Below, one piece after another: positions 10,836 through 21,343 of a stretch of DNA of 64,000 bases. This stretch comes from Gautieria morchelliformis (Eukaryota > Basidiomycota > Agaricomycetes > Gomphales > Gomphaceae). How positions within the stretch are numbered: the stretch's first letter is position 1; each line of letters starts with the position of its first letter. Both the position numbers and the translations under genes were made by a program. The notes under the pieces are model-generated. The model saw only the letters and a list, made by a program, of their open reading frames with translations, made no database searches and was not told where the DNA came from. Location of the stretch: contig WHVA01000032.1 in the NCBI GenBank assembly GCA_015179125.1, forward strand, positions 310,001-374,000. Reading direction: 5' to 3'.

Positions 10836-11003
10836 TGCAAAAGGTTCCCTTTTACGACTCTATTCATTGGCCCTCCATACTCAACCCTTAGCACAGCAAG
10901 ACACCAAGTCTGGAACATCAGGAGTCCCGCTTGTTCCTATGTCAATTAGACTTATATTCCCCTTGTTCTTCTACCTATTGTTCTTGACTCTACCCTGCAC
11001 CCC
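10836..11003. mobile_element. LTR of family O, left half of a split copy
   Basis: Aligned with 5437-5590. It ends at TACCCTGCACCCC, exactly where the gypsy element begins, and resumes at 17013. Confidence 0.6.
10999..11003. repeat. Target site duplication ACCCC, left
   Basis: ACCCC at 10999-11003 directly flanks the left end of the gypsy element; the same five bases follow its right end at 17008-17012. A 5-bp duplication is usual for Ty3/gypsy integration. Confidence 0.85.
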
Positions 11004-11426
11004 TATAAGGGAAACCTAGGCAGACGCTCTACACTCAAGCAGCGAACTGGCGAAGGGGGATCCAAAGTGAGATAGAGAACTATATACAGGACATAGACAT
11101 ACCTGGCAAAGGGGGATCCAAAGAGAAAACTCTAAGGAACCCCTTCGCCACCTAACTACGACTATAAGCAAACTCGGGCATGCTAGCCCGATCACCGAAT
11201 GCCTGAGCTACATAAGCAATCATGCCAGCGATAACAGGGCTGGACAGATAAGGAAGGAATGATGTCGGAAGGGGCCAGAACAGGAAGGGAAAAAAACGGA
11301 ACACAAGACAGAAGGATGCTAAAGGCTAGGAGAAGCTCAGGGGCCACCAACAACATGCTGCAATAATGCAGTGTGTGATAATGCACAGTGCGATCATCCA
11401 CAGTGTGTGATTGGTGTTCCCTGACA
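11004..11426 (-). repeat. 3' LTR of the gypsy element, 423 bp
   Basis: On the minus strand it starts TGTCAGGG and ends CCCTTATA. Differences from the 5' LTR are scattered single bases plus about 31 bp fewer bases, mostly in a 15-bp repeat containing GCACAGTGCGATCAT. Confidence 0.93.
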
Positions 11427-11440
11427 TCACCCCCCCTCTA
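11427..11440 (-). promoter_or_regulatory. Polypurine tract of the gypsy element
   Basis: On the minus strand AGAGGGGGGGTGA lies directly before the 3' LTR, the expected place for the plus-strand primer. Confidence 0.8.
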
Positions 11441-14400
11441 GAATGCAGCGACCCGACGCATGAGGTCCCACTGGTGGAACAGGGATGCGATTCTGAAAGG
11501 TGACAGCCTCCAAGGAGCGAATGCGACGAGGGGCACCTGGATGCGAACGGTAGAAGTCGGAAATGAGGTCAGGAGCTTGGTTTCCCAAGAATTCTCTTCA
11601 TAGCCATACCCCTTCCACTTGATGAGGAACTGGAGGCGATTTGCTCGCATGCGACTGTCTAACACCTGTTCAACTTCAAAGTGCTCATCGCCCTCTCTAA
11701 GGATGGGTGGAGGTGGTGGGGATGGTGGCTGACCCAAGATTGGATCGGATGGAGCAGGAGTGAGCTTAATGATGGGGAAAACAGGGTGGAGGTGACTTAG
11801 AGACCTTGGGAGGTGGAGATGGTAGGCTTGTGACCCAACTTGGCGTTCAACAACGTAGGGGCCAAGTCACCGATGAGCTAGCTTTTTCGAAGGACGGGTG
11901 GTGTGTATATCGCTTGCATCGAGGTAAACCTTGTCACCTGGAGAAAATGTAGGTGCTGGTTCACGTCGGCGATTATAGTATGTCGCCATGTCCTCCTTTG
12001 ACTTTGCCAGTGCCGACTTCGCTTCTGACAGTGACTCCTCCATGTGTTCCTTGAATTCATTGACAGACTCAAGGTTTGATGGTTGATGTGGTTCGAAGCC
12101 CATTCGTGGGTGCCACCCAGTGTCCAGCATGAAGGGCGATTGACGAGTGGAAGCATGCACATGGTTGTTGTACTGGAACTCAGCCATGGGCGAGAGGTCA
12201 TCCCAGTCATCTTGTCGCTCATTGACAAAGAGTCGAAGGTACTGCTCTAGCTCTTGATTGAGTCGCTCTGTCTGCCCGTCAGTCTGCGGGTGGTATGCTG
12301 TGGAGGCTGCGATGCGAATTCCCAGCAGGCGATAAAGCTCGGGAGTGAATTCGTGCACGAACTGGACCCCACGATCTGACACCACTGTTCGCGGGAGGCC
12401 ATGCAGCTTCCAGACATGGTGTAGGAAAAGTCACGCTGCTCCGGCTGCAGTGATCGTGGTGTTGGTGGGGATGAAGTGTGCCTGCTTGGAGACCGAGTCC
12501 ACTACATTCATCACAGCATCGTAGCCATGTGCGTCAGGCAGTTCCACAATGAAGTCAACACTGATCATGTCCCAGCGAGCTTCAGGGACAGGGAGTGGAT
12601 GGAGTTCACCAAGGGGTGGCTGCCTTCCTGCCTTTGTTTGCAGGCATAAATCGCACGTCTTGGAGTACTCGCCAATATACCGCGACATGTGGGGCCACCA
12701 GTAATTTCGTGAGACAAGTTCAAGGGTCTTCCATCGCCCAGGATGACCAGCAACCCACGAATCATGGTGCTGGGCGACAATTCATCGCCTGATGTCCTGG
12801 ACATCTGGAACGTAAACTTTACCTCGGAATGTGAGCAGCCCATCCATCTCAGCCCACTCTGCAGACACCAGCGATTTCCCACCAGACTCTCGCAGCTTCT
12901 TTACCGCCCCTGCGACCTCGTCCTCCAGTGACCCATCCCCAAATGCCTTCTTCACGTCGTGAACAATCCCACGTTCTTCCCCCGCCAGGGTGAGCCCCTC
13001 CAGGGCGTGAACAATGAACAGCTCTGGGCGTAGGAGTGTCAAATCGCCGTTGTCACCTGATCCTGACCCATGGTCTGAGCGCCGCGACAGTGCATCTGAC
13101 TTGCCCATCGTGACACCAGGCCAATGGTGAAGCTCGAAATCGAAACGCGACAAGTAGAGAGACCATCTAGCCTGCCTGCGATTAAGCTTCTTTGCAGTGC
13201 GAAAATACTCCAGGTTCTTGTGGTCTGTCCAGATCTCAATGCGATGCTTAGTGCCTTCAAGGAAATGTCGCCATTCCTCTAAGGCGCAAATAATAGCCAG
13301 CATCTCCTTGTCATGAATCTCATAATTTTGCTCCACAGGAGTGAGACGCTTTGAGTAAAATGCAATGGGATGCCATTTGTCATCATCTGGAGATCGCTGG
13401 GACAGGACTGCACCAGTGGCGACATCTGAACTGTCAGCCTCCACCCGGTATGGTTGATTGTCATCTGCAAAGTGCAGGATCGGCGTTGATGTGAATCGCA
13501 GGTTCAGCCCATCAAATGCATGCTGTTCGCGATCACCCCATGACCATTGTACATCCTTCTTGGTGAGCTCGAACAGGGGTCACGCATGATGTGAGAAGCC
13601 CTCGACAAACCAGCGATAAAAGTTTGCAAATCCCAGGAAGGCCTGCACCTCCTTGTGATTTGCTGGGGTTGGCCAGTCCATGACACCTGCGACCTTGATG
13701 GGGTCCATCTCCACCTTGCCATGTGACACAATGAGCCCAAGGTACTCAATCTTTGTTCACTCAAATTCGCATTTCTCAGGGCAAAGATAGAGCTTGTGCT
13801 GCCATAGGCGCTCAAGGACTATTCGCAGAAGTCAGCGATGCTCCTCAAGGGTGTCAGTGAAGATCAGGATGTCATCCAGGTACACACACACATGCCCTTC
13901 CATAATGAGGTCTTGGAAGATGTCATTCATCATGGTCTGGAATGTCGCAGGGCTGTTTGTGAGTCCAAAGAACATGACGAGGGGTTCAAAGAGGCCGCGA
14001 TTAGTGTGGAATGCAGCCTTCCACTCATCGCCATCCTTTATTCGCACATTATTAAAGCCCCATCGCACATCTAGCTTGGTGAAGTATTTCGCTCCACGAA
14101 GCTGCGCAATGAGCTCAGAAATGATGGGAAGGGGGTAGCGGTTCTTCACTGTCATGGCATTGAGCATGCAATAATCCTGGACCAGGCGCAGCGATCCATC
14201 CTTCTTCTTGATGAAGAACACTGGGCTGGCCATAGGCGATTTCGAGGGGCGAATGCGGCCAGTGCGCAGGTTCTCCTGCAAGAATTCATCCAGCTGCGAC
14301 TGTTCACTGGGGGCAAGTGGGTAAACCTTGCATGCAGATGACTTGGCTCCTGGCTCAAGCTCAATTGCGTGGTCCCATGTCCTGCGTTCAGGAAGTGAAT

Positions 14401-15337
14401 CAAAGGACTCTTTAGCAAAGACATCCTCGAAGTCACAGAGGTAAGGAGGGATGAGTTCCTTTTCCACTGGGGGTACACTGCAAAGGGCCTTCTCAGCTAG
14501 CTGCTGTGAAGGGGTTGTGGTGGCTGCGATAATGGGTACAGGTACATTGGGCGTAGACACAGTTGCAAACAGGCGGTCTCCTGGCTCCAGAAGGGGCTCA
14601 ACATCACCTGGCTCATCTCCTTCTGTGTCGCCCTCTTCCTCTTCCACCATCTGAGGCAGGGGGCCCATGCGGCATGCACGTATCCTCGCCTCCTCTCTCC
14701 GCTCTTCCCACAATGTCGCTCTGCAGGTGTGGCACTGCGCAGGGCATCTATTCAGTGTCACCTCCTGCATTCACCAATTAACCTCCGGGTTGTGCTCCCA
14801 GAGCCATGGATAGCCAAGGATCATCTTGTGCTTCCCAAGGTTCGTAACGGCAAAGACAGCACGTTCAGAGTGGTCATGGAATCGCAGGATGACATCAACA
14901 ACATTGCGAATTGCTCCACCCCCATTGGGAGTGCCATCAACATTGTACACAGGGGCAGGGCGTGTGAGTGATCGCATGGTTAACTTCTCAGCAGCGACAA
15001 ATTCGCTGTCGATGAACAACCCAGTCGCACCACTGTCAAGGAGTGCAGTCACCCCTTTGACTTCAGCAGTGTCTGTTGTCTGGATCTCTACCTTGAGGTT
15101 CAGCAAATTTGGAGAGGGGACGGATGCGACCACGAAGTGCTTGGGAAGGGCTCTCTCCCAACGTTTCAATCGTGGTGAAGGACCTTTCGGAATGTCGGCG
15201 GTTGATGTGTCTTTATCGCTTGCTGTGTGCAACCCAGTCTCTGACACAGGAATTGTATCTTCAGTATCTGGGGCTATTGACAGAGCAGCAAAGCGATTGG
15301 ACAGGGGCAGCGAGGGCACATCTCTCACTCGCTGCAC
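11440..15337 (-). pseudogene. pol: gypsy pol: protease, RT, RNase H, integrase, chromodomain
   Basis: Domains in order from 15337: retropepsin with ALLDSGATG near 15030; reverse transcriptase with SPVFFIKKKDGSLR and the catalytic YLDD box at 13882-13871; RNase H from about 13444 (MEADSSDVATGAVLSQ, DHKNLEYF); integrase zinc region (HHDSWVAGHPGRW, CDLCLQTK), then the catalytic residues in SVDFIVELP, VSDRGVQF and HPQTDGQTERLNQE; chromodomain VEQVLDSRMRANRLQFLIKW at about 11680-11590. In-frame TGA codons lie at 14771, 13832, 13757, 13580, 12782, 12431 and 11867 (low coordinate of each). A one-base shift near 11585 cuts the chromodomain end from its tail, which continues in the next frame to the polypurine tract. 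The start overlaps gag by 13 bp in another frame, which may be the natural frameshift site. Not functional as it stands. Confidence 0.95.
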
Positions 15338-16435
15338 AACACAAAATCCTCAGCATCATCCTTCTCGACCTCTTCCTCAGCGACATCTCGCACATCTGCA
15401 GCGACCATCCAGTGCTCCAGCAGCTCCTCGCGTTCATCAGCTGTCATGAAGCGGATGTCGTAGGCCTGCGGGCATTCTCGCGCAAAGTGTCCAACCTTTC
15501 CGCAGTGCCGACAGGTGAGTGGCTGTGGGAATCGCTTCTTCACAGCATCCACGTCCATCGGAGCAGGCCCAGAGGCATTTGGAAGGGGCGTGGGCACTGG
15601 CATTATGCTGGCCTCGAAGAGAGCTGACTGGTGAACCTGGTGTGTGATTCACCTGCCTTGCGAAAAACTGGCGGTGGGGGAGGGCCACTGTTTGTCACCC
15701 TAGGTCCCTGGAACGCTTCGTTGGCTGCACGCGTGAGTGCAACTGTTCTCGCCGCCCCATACCATGCAGAAGGGTCGTCGTCCTTTGGCATGCCATCCAA
15801 CATCAATACGATGTGACTCTGGATTGCAGGTTCGAGACCTCGGCGGAACTTCATCACAATTGAGCACCCATCTGTGTATTCGGCTTTCTCAACCAGCTCT
15901 TTGAACCCATCAATGTATTCATCAACTGAACGCTTGCCCTGGTGGTACTGGCGCAATTCCAGTTGGTTCATTGCATCAGTGGCCTCGTGTAGGGGGTAAA
16001 ACTGCTGGTGAAATGCTTCAACAAAATCCTTCCAGGTCACGTAGAGCGGCACACCATGCTTTGCTTCATGAGTGAATGCGCAGTGGCAAAAGTCACAGCC
16101 CTGCCTGTTTTCATGAAGGACATCACCCAAAGGATCTGTGACTGCTCGTCTGGGAAGTCACTCGCACACACGCCCAGGTAGAGGCTGCACGACTGGATGA
16201 AGTTGCGACCATTCGCACGATCCCCATTGTATTCAGAGGGCTTTGCTGGCTCAGCTGTTCGCTTTGAGGAGGCGCGAACGCGACCAGGGAGTCCAGCCAT
16301 CAGCCCAGTGGTCGTAGCCTGCAGGGTGTTCAACCTTGTCTCCAGATCTTGTTTTTCCTGCCTCTCCCTCATCAAATCTTGCTCTATCGCCGCCATGCGG
16401 TCCAAAACTTCAGCAGCAGATGGCAAGTCGTCCAT
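15325..16435 (-). pseudogene. gag: gypsy gag with CCHC zinc knuckle
   Basis: ATG at 16435 (MDDLPSAAEVLDRM), then a coiled-coil-like start and a capsid-like region (VPLYVTWKDFVEAFHQQFYP, LELRQYHQGKRSVDEYI). The nucleocapsid knuckle is CRHCGKVGHFAREC, C-X2-C-X4-H-X4-C, near 15500. The frame is broken near 16070 and again near 15630, by one base each, and gag ends with a stop at 15325. It nests against the start of pol. Nucleic-acid binding and particle assembly are the family roles. Confidence 0.9.
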
Positions 16436-16553
16436 GGTAAGTGTTAGAGGGTGTCAGGGTATGAGAAAGGATTGCTAAAATCACTGCTTTCGAAGGGTGT
16501 TCAATTCGAAGTCGGGCAATTTTGCAACCGGTGCTCTAGAGAGAGTTTTCTAC

Positions 16554-17007
16554 TATAAGGGCAACCTAGGCAGATGCTCTACACTCAAGCGGCGAACTGG
16601 CGAAGGGGGATCCAAAGTGAGATAGAGAACTATATACAGGACATAGACATACCTGGTGAAGTGGGATCCAAAGAGAAAACTCTAAGGAACCCCTTCGCCA
16701 CCTAACTACGACTATAAGCAAACTCGGGCATGCTAGCCCGATCACCGAATGCCCGAGTTACATAAGCAATCATGCCAGCAATAACAGGGCTGGACAGATA
16801 AGGAAGGAATGATGTCGGAAGGGGCCGGAACAGGAAGGGAAATAAACAGAACACAAGACAGAAGGATGCTAAAGGCTAGGAGAAGCTCAGGGGCCACCAA
16901 CAACATGCTGCGATAATGCAGTGTGTGATAATGCACAGTGCGATCATGCACAGTGCGACCATGCACAGTGCGATCATGCACAGTGTGTGATTGGTGTTCC
17001 CCTGACA
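16554..17007 (-). repeat. 5' LTR of the gypsy element, 454 bp
   Basis: Same termini as the 3' LTR. It carries two extra 15-bp units in the tract around 16935-16985 and one extra C near its end. Expected to hold the promoter of the element. Confidence 0.93.
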
Positions 17008-17012
17008 ACCCC
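17008..17012. repeat. Target site duplication ACCCC, right
   Basis: Matches 10999-11003 exactly and lies directly after the TGACA end of the 5' LTR read on the + strand. Confidence 0.85.
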
Positions 17013-17474
17013 CTTGTAGTTCTCTTGTTCCACATTAGTTACTTACTCCATTTATCATAGTTACTTCCACTCACACCGGAATTGCTTACTCTTGCCTCCT
17101 TACTTGTTGTTCCAGCTCTTTGTATAAAACCCAGTCATGTATGCTCTATGTTTCTGCAATCAGATAATCAACTTCAATACTTGACTCCTTCACATCGTCT
17201 CCTGTTCTTAGCATAGCGAGTACTTGCAAGGCCTCTGTCTTTCCACCTTCCAACATCTGTCTTCCAACTTCCGACCTCTGACTTCCAACTTGACCTACAA
17301 CATTCAACTTAGATTGATTCTTGAACCCTTCTCTACCTCCACCTCTTCCAACTTCCAACTTCCAACTTCCATTCTGAAATGCTTAGGATGATAGTTCATT
17401 GGAGGTGCAACACATACGTTGAAGCCGCTGTCCTTTTAGATCCGAACTCCAGGGGAGATTCTCAATACATAACA
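17013..17474. mobile_element. LTR of family O, right half of a split copy
   Basis: Continues the copy broken at 11003: CCTTGTAGT, TTTGTATAAAA, ATCAGATAATCAA, TCTCCTGTTCTTAGCA, GATAGTTCATT, GTTGAAGCCGCTGTCCTTT and the TAACA end all match 5600-6005 in order. The TTCCGACTTCC repeats of the other copy appear here as TTCCAACTTCC. Confidence 0.65.
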
Positions 17475-18341
17475 CATACAGCGAAAGTGGCACAGAGTCT
17501 CTGAGACAAAAGAATAAGATACCTAAATTGTCAATGATGCATATCATCATGTTCATGAGCCATGGACATTACTTTGAAGATCTAGACAAGAGGAGAGTGT
17601 CAAGACAACATTGCCATAGGGGATGGTACATTGAAAGTGAGACCTTATTTGTGGCTACTAAAAACAAATTCTGGGACCTAGGAATATGATCAGTGGAGTG
17701 GGCTGTACAAGTCCTTAATCTGTTATTGTTAACAGATTAGGAGTCTCAAGGCCTCATCTTGGTTTAACAACAGATTGAGCCTCCAAGTCAAAGCTAATCT
17801 AATTTGGAGTCTTTGTTTATGTGAGATGAGAGAAACTCGATGACTTGCAGATCAGAGGTTGAATTATGAAGCAATTCCCACTGAAGGACTCGGTGTGCAA
17901 TGCACAAGGAGTGACCAGCTAAAAATGATTTATTTACTGTAGAAATATGAGCAGCATTTATCTGAATGTAGTGGGGGGTTAAGTTCAAGGCACAGGAGCA
18001 AAATTGTTGTAAAGGAGTGAGGGAAATGGTAAACTGAAGATGATGTGGGATAGGGGAGCCAGGTCCGGGTTTACTACCTATGAATACAAGGATAGGATTG
18101 ACAGATAATAAGAGAATGGACCATACAAGTCAATAGTGAGATCCGATGCACCATGCTGGATCTGCAGGTAATGGGGATGCATATATGCACCTCGAATGTC
18201 TTCGGATTGCTTGGAAAACATGAGTGACTTGTTGGACTCGGAGAATCGACAGAAAAGTTCATAACAAGGATGACCATCCTGCTTCTCATTTTCTCTTCAC
18301 CGGGGGCGGCCTGACGCACGACATGGAAGAAAAGCAACAAT

Positions 18342-18690
18342 GACTACCATTCCAGGTGCTCCTGACACCCATAAAACAATAACGATTCGGTAATGAGGTA
18401 AATACGGATGGAGGGAATTGGAAGCATTGTGTGCCGACCAAGCTATATAATGATTACTATTCCAGCTGCTCCTGACACCCGAACTGAACATAAAATAACA
18501 ACAGTTCGGTAATGAGGTAAATACAGATGGAGGGGATTGGAAGCATTGTGTGCCGACCAAGCTATATAATGACTACTATTCCAGCTGCTCCTGACACCCG
18601 AACTGAACATAAAATAACAACAGCTCGGTAAGTAAATTTGGATGGAGGGGATTGGAAGCATTGTGTGCCGACCCAGTATACAGTATTCTG
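18342..18690. repeat. 118-bp tandem repeat, three copies
   Basis: Units start around TACTATTCCAGCTGCTCCTGA and include GGAAGCATTGTGTGCCGACC. About three copies lie here; the right arm (27830-28025) has fewer than two. Copies 2 and 3 are nearly identical, so expansion came after the inverted duplication. Confidence 0.8.
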
Positions 18691-18825
18691 AGTCATTCCT
18701 CACTAAGTACTTCCGCCTGATAAATCCCGCGCCGCCGCCCCCCCCCCCCACCCCCAAAGAAAAATTGATGCTTGGAATTAATACAAGCGGTTTATGAAGG
18801 TGACGACAGCGTATAGAGTAATACT

Positions 18826-19054
18826 TCATTCTAAGATAATAAGGGCAAAGTTAATGTTTACATTTGAGCAATTTTGGAGCAATATATAGGTACGTACCAC
18901 AGCAGTCGCAGGGTGAGACTGGTCCGGGTGATGGGCAAGGGGGGAGCGGAGGAAAGCAAGCAATCTCACACCGGCCTGCCAATGGATTGCCTAGGGCAGT
19001 GGCTGAGAGACAGACTAATGCGAATAGTGTTGAGAGGGTGATTTGGAGTTGCAT
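18826..19054 (-). CDS. Small secreted cysteine-rich protein, left-arm copy
   Basis: ATG at 19054. Exon 1 is 19054-18898, the intron 18897-18831 has GTACGT/TTAG ends, and the last exon is only five bases (18830-18826: AA then TGA). The product is 53 residues: a hydrophobic signal sequence (LFALVCLSATALG) with a likely cut near residue 20, then a short mature part with CEIACFPPLPPC and a CDCC motif followed by Glu at the end. Six cysteines in about 33 residues, with prolines between. The family is not recognised; size and cysteine content fit a secreted effector-like or hydrophobin-unrelated peptide. A TATA-like ATAAAAG lies about 55 bp upstream. Its inverted twin is at 27461. Confidence 0.65.
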
Positions 19055-19432
19055 TGTCGATGGTATGGCACCGTGCTGAATCAATAAAACAACTAGCCCA
19101 TGCTTTTATTGTATACTAGAAACCTGAAGCATGAGGCCTGAGAAGCGAAAATAATGTCTGGCAACGATGATCAATTCCGTCTCTGTTACCTGCGCATCAT
19201 ATGGCCCGGCGTTGACACCTCGGCTGAAAATCTTTCAGCCATCAGGCTCACGGTGGCGAAATATAATTTTATAATACCTGCTTGTTCAATATAAAATTTC
19301 CAGGCACTGAGTCCACTGCCCCAACTGTTATGACCCGCATGATCTGAGAAGCGATTGTATGTTGACATACCCTAATTTGATTTGAGGCCAGATACAGTGA
19401 TGCGGTCAGGCACCGGACAGTTGACAACATGG

Positions 19433-19800
19433 TCACCGGTCATGCGTTACCAGCGCCCTTTGGCAAGCGATGGGGAGATTCCAAATTACAAACCTTGTAA
19501 ACGACCGGGACGGGTTGTACGCCGTGACCTCGAGCATATATGACCCACCAATTCGATGCACGGAACGTGCAGCTGTTGTTCCGATGGTGTGAATGGAACT
19601 CTGAGCACTTCTCGCGCCTGGAACGTTTGAGCGCCTCGTCCTCATCAGCGGTATATTCTCCGGTAGGGCTCGGCAGACGATGTCGTCGTCGAAGGCACTG
19701 CTGGTGGTATCAGGATTTCTGACAAACTTGTCAGGGCAATCAGTCATGGGGTGGTGTCCTTGCCACGGCTCTGAGCACGGAGTACTCGGTTAGAAAGGGC
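19433..19800 (-). pseudogene. Hypothetical coding block, copy 1
   Basis: A frame with DTTSSAFDDDIVCRALPENI is shared with copies at 20470-20680 (DTTSSAFDEDIVHRASTGEY) and 26800-27000 (DTTISAFDEDIVHRASTGEY). Each is preceded by a block reading ACTCCGTGCTCAGAGC...TGGCAAGGACACCACCC. Copy 1 has a shift right after the shared motif. No known domain; conservation of the peptide across three copies hints at a former small gene. Confidence 0.4.
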
Positions 19801-19828
19801 CAACTCCCCTAGCGCCTCTACAAGTCAG

Positions 19829-19836
19829 TATAAAAG
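19829..19836 (+). promoter_or_regulatory. TATA box of the 19908 secreted-protein gene
   Basis: TATAAAAG lies 72 bp before the ATG. The surrounding block (GTCAGTATAAAAGTTTCCAAATGTTAGC) is repeated at about 20695 and, inverted, at about 26740. Confidence 0.55.
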
Positions 19837-19907
19837 TTTCCAAATGTTAGCCACTACCTCCACACAAACGTTTACCCTTACGTTTACCCTTACCACCCTC
19901 TCCACAT

Positions 19908-20170
19908 ATGTTGTCCAAGCTTTTCGTTCTGTTCAACCTGGCTCTCGCTGGTCTGGTGATGGCCTCACCAACTGCCACGTGCACCACAACACTCTCTAAA
20001 CCGAGTGATGGGCCATGTGGCATATTTTGCCCCTTCCCACCGCAAAATTGCACCGGAACGAGCAGCGACACGTGCTGCTGCAGTGAGTTGCCCTGCAATC
20101 GACCTGTTTATACAAGTTATTCAACCCACCCGATGTAGTACCCGTCACGGTGACTGTACCCTGCTACTAG
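19908..20170 (+). CDS. Small secreted cysteine-rich protein, second type
   Basis: ATG at 19908, exon 1 to 20082, intron 20083-20138 (GTGAGT/GTAG), exon 2 20139-20170 ending in TAG; 68 residues. A signal sequence (LFVLFNLALAGLVMASP) is followed by a mature part with CGIFCPFPPQNC and a triple cysteine (DTCCC), then a hydrophobic C-terminal end PVTVTVPCY. The C-x-x-x-C-x-F-P-P-x-x-C and C-terminal CC-type motifs resemble the 18826 and 27461 genes, so these look like divergent members of one family. It sits only in the left arm. Secretion is inferred from the signal sequence; function unknown. Confidence 0.65.
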
Positions 20171-20469
20171 CACACATAGGCAGCGGTCCCGCCGGTCCGC
20201 AAATGGCGCGCAGCGGATGGTCAGGAGAAGCGTGTAACTGCATCGACCTTTGAAGATCACTGGTTTCTATCACTTGAATGTAATACGAAAGAGAGTCGGC
20301 GGCGATATATATTTCGAGTCAACTTGAGCCACACGTGTCTGGTGATGAATAACTTTTAGACCCTGTCGTAATCTCCTCATGGTGAACAGCCTAAAGGCGA
20401 CACGCTCCAAACTCAAGGTGATGATGCACTGACTGAAAGCGGTTCAATATCTGTGCGCGTTCCATAGCG

Positions 20470-20680
20470 TTATCCTACAATGGTGAGCGCTTCTCGCGCC
20501 AGATCGACAACTTTGAGTGCCTCGTCCTCATCAGCGGTATATTCTCCGGTAGAGGCTCGGTGGACGATGTCTTCGTCGAAAGCACTGCTGGTGGTATCAA
20601 GGATCTCGTCATTGGTCAAGGCAATCAGGCACGGGGTGGTGTCCTTGCCAGCTCTGAGCACGGAGTAGGAACGGTCAACG
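20470..20680 (-). pseudogene. Hypothetical coding block, copy 2
   Basis: Open frame from the reading GKDTTPCLIALTNDEILDT to DLAREALTIVG and a stop. It lacks a clear ATG, so it is either an inner exon or a remnant. See the entry at 19433 for the family. Confidence 0.4.
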
Positions 20681-21092
20681 CCGCTCTCTATAGGTCAGTA
20701 TAAAAGTTTCCAAATGTTAGCGGCTACCTCCACATAAAACATTACCCACGCAAGCTGAGTCCTGCCTGTGTAAGTTGACCACCATGACTAGTAGCGCATC
20801 CCGGGGCCTGCCGTCACAAAGGAAAGACGAACATATTTTCGATGTAATGTGAAGGTGAGTCACTGATTGCCTAATCGGACCGTAGAGCCCAGACTCATAA
20901 GTACCGTAAGCCTTTCGCGGATCCAACGTGGGGCCTATCCAATCACGAGGGACCCAACACGAAAATCTCGGAATCAGTGATTACACCGTGAATTGACACA
21001 AATATGGCAGTATATGACATTCCAAACAGGTTCTCCCTTTCAAAAAATTTTAACCTAAAAGCCCAATCGCGGCGTCATCCCATCGTGCAACT

Positions 21093-21129
21093 GCAAAATC
21101 ACATCTGCGACTCGCAGATGTGATTTTGC
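21093..21129. repeat. Perfect 18-bp palindrome in the left arm
   Basis: GCAAAATCACATCTGCGA and its exact reverse complement are separated by one base. The matching places at 26340 and 41690 carry only one arm, so the palindrome arose in this copy. Confidence 0.8.
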
Positions 21130-21343
21130 CGTTTGCGAGCTTGAAACATTTGCCGGTGTCGCCACATTGACTGCATAAATAACGACACAGTCACTGTTAG
21201 AATAAATGGGATAATTATCACACATTATTCTAAGGTCTAAACAATGTCTAACTGAGCTAACTACCTGGGAGAAATCATCCATGCGCCAGTAGCAGTGCCT
21301 GCCCTGGAAAGCAGGCACCTGGGCCCTGGTCAGAAGAGAATAT

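Larger units (their letters stand above)
11004..17007 (-). mobile_element. Ty3/gypsy chromovirus, full length but decayed, minus strand
   Basis: A 6004-bp element bounded by two LTRs (16554-17007 upstream, 11004-11426 downstream), a polypurine tract next to the downstream LTR, and ACCCC target duplications. Order on the minus strand is LTR, gag with CCHC knuckle, protease, reverse transcriptase, RNase H, integrase, chromodomain, LTR. This order and the chromodomain put it in the chromovirus branch of Metaviridae. Coding capacity is lost through TGA codons and at least three frameshifts. The LTR pair is still very similar by eye, so the insertion is fairly recent relative to the decay. No clear tRNA primer binding site was found after the 5' LTR. 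Confidence 0.95.
17725..21195. repeat. Left arm of a large imperfect inverted repeat
   Basis: The reverse complement of this stretch matches 26292-28706 in the same order: palindrome segment, AT-rich segment, 118-bp tandem repeat, small secreted protein gene, hypothetical coding block, and a block ending near the CGTTATTTATGCAGT word. The left arm is longer because the hypothetical block occurs twice (19433-19800 and 20470-20770) with a second secreted-protein gene between. Identity is high but broken by many small indels, so the duplication is not very recent. Confidence 0.8.
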
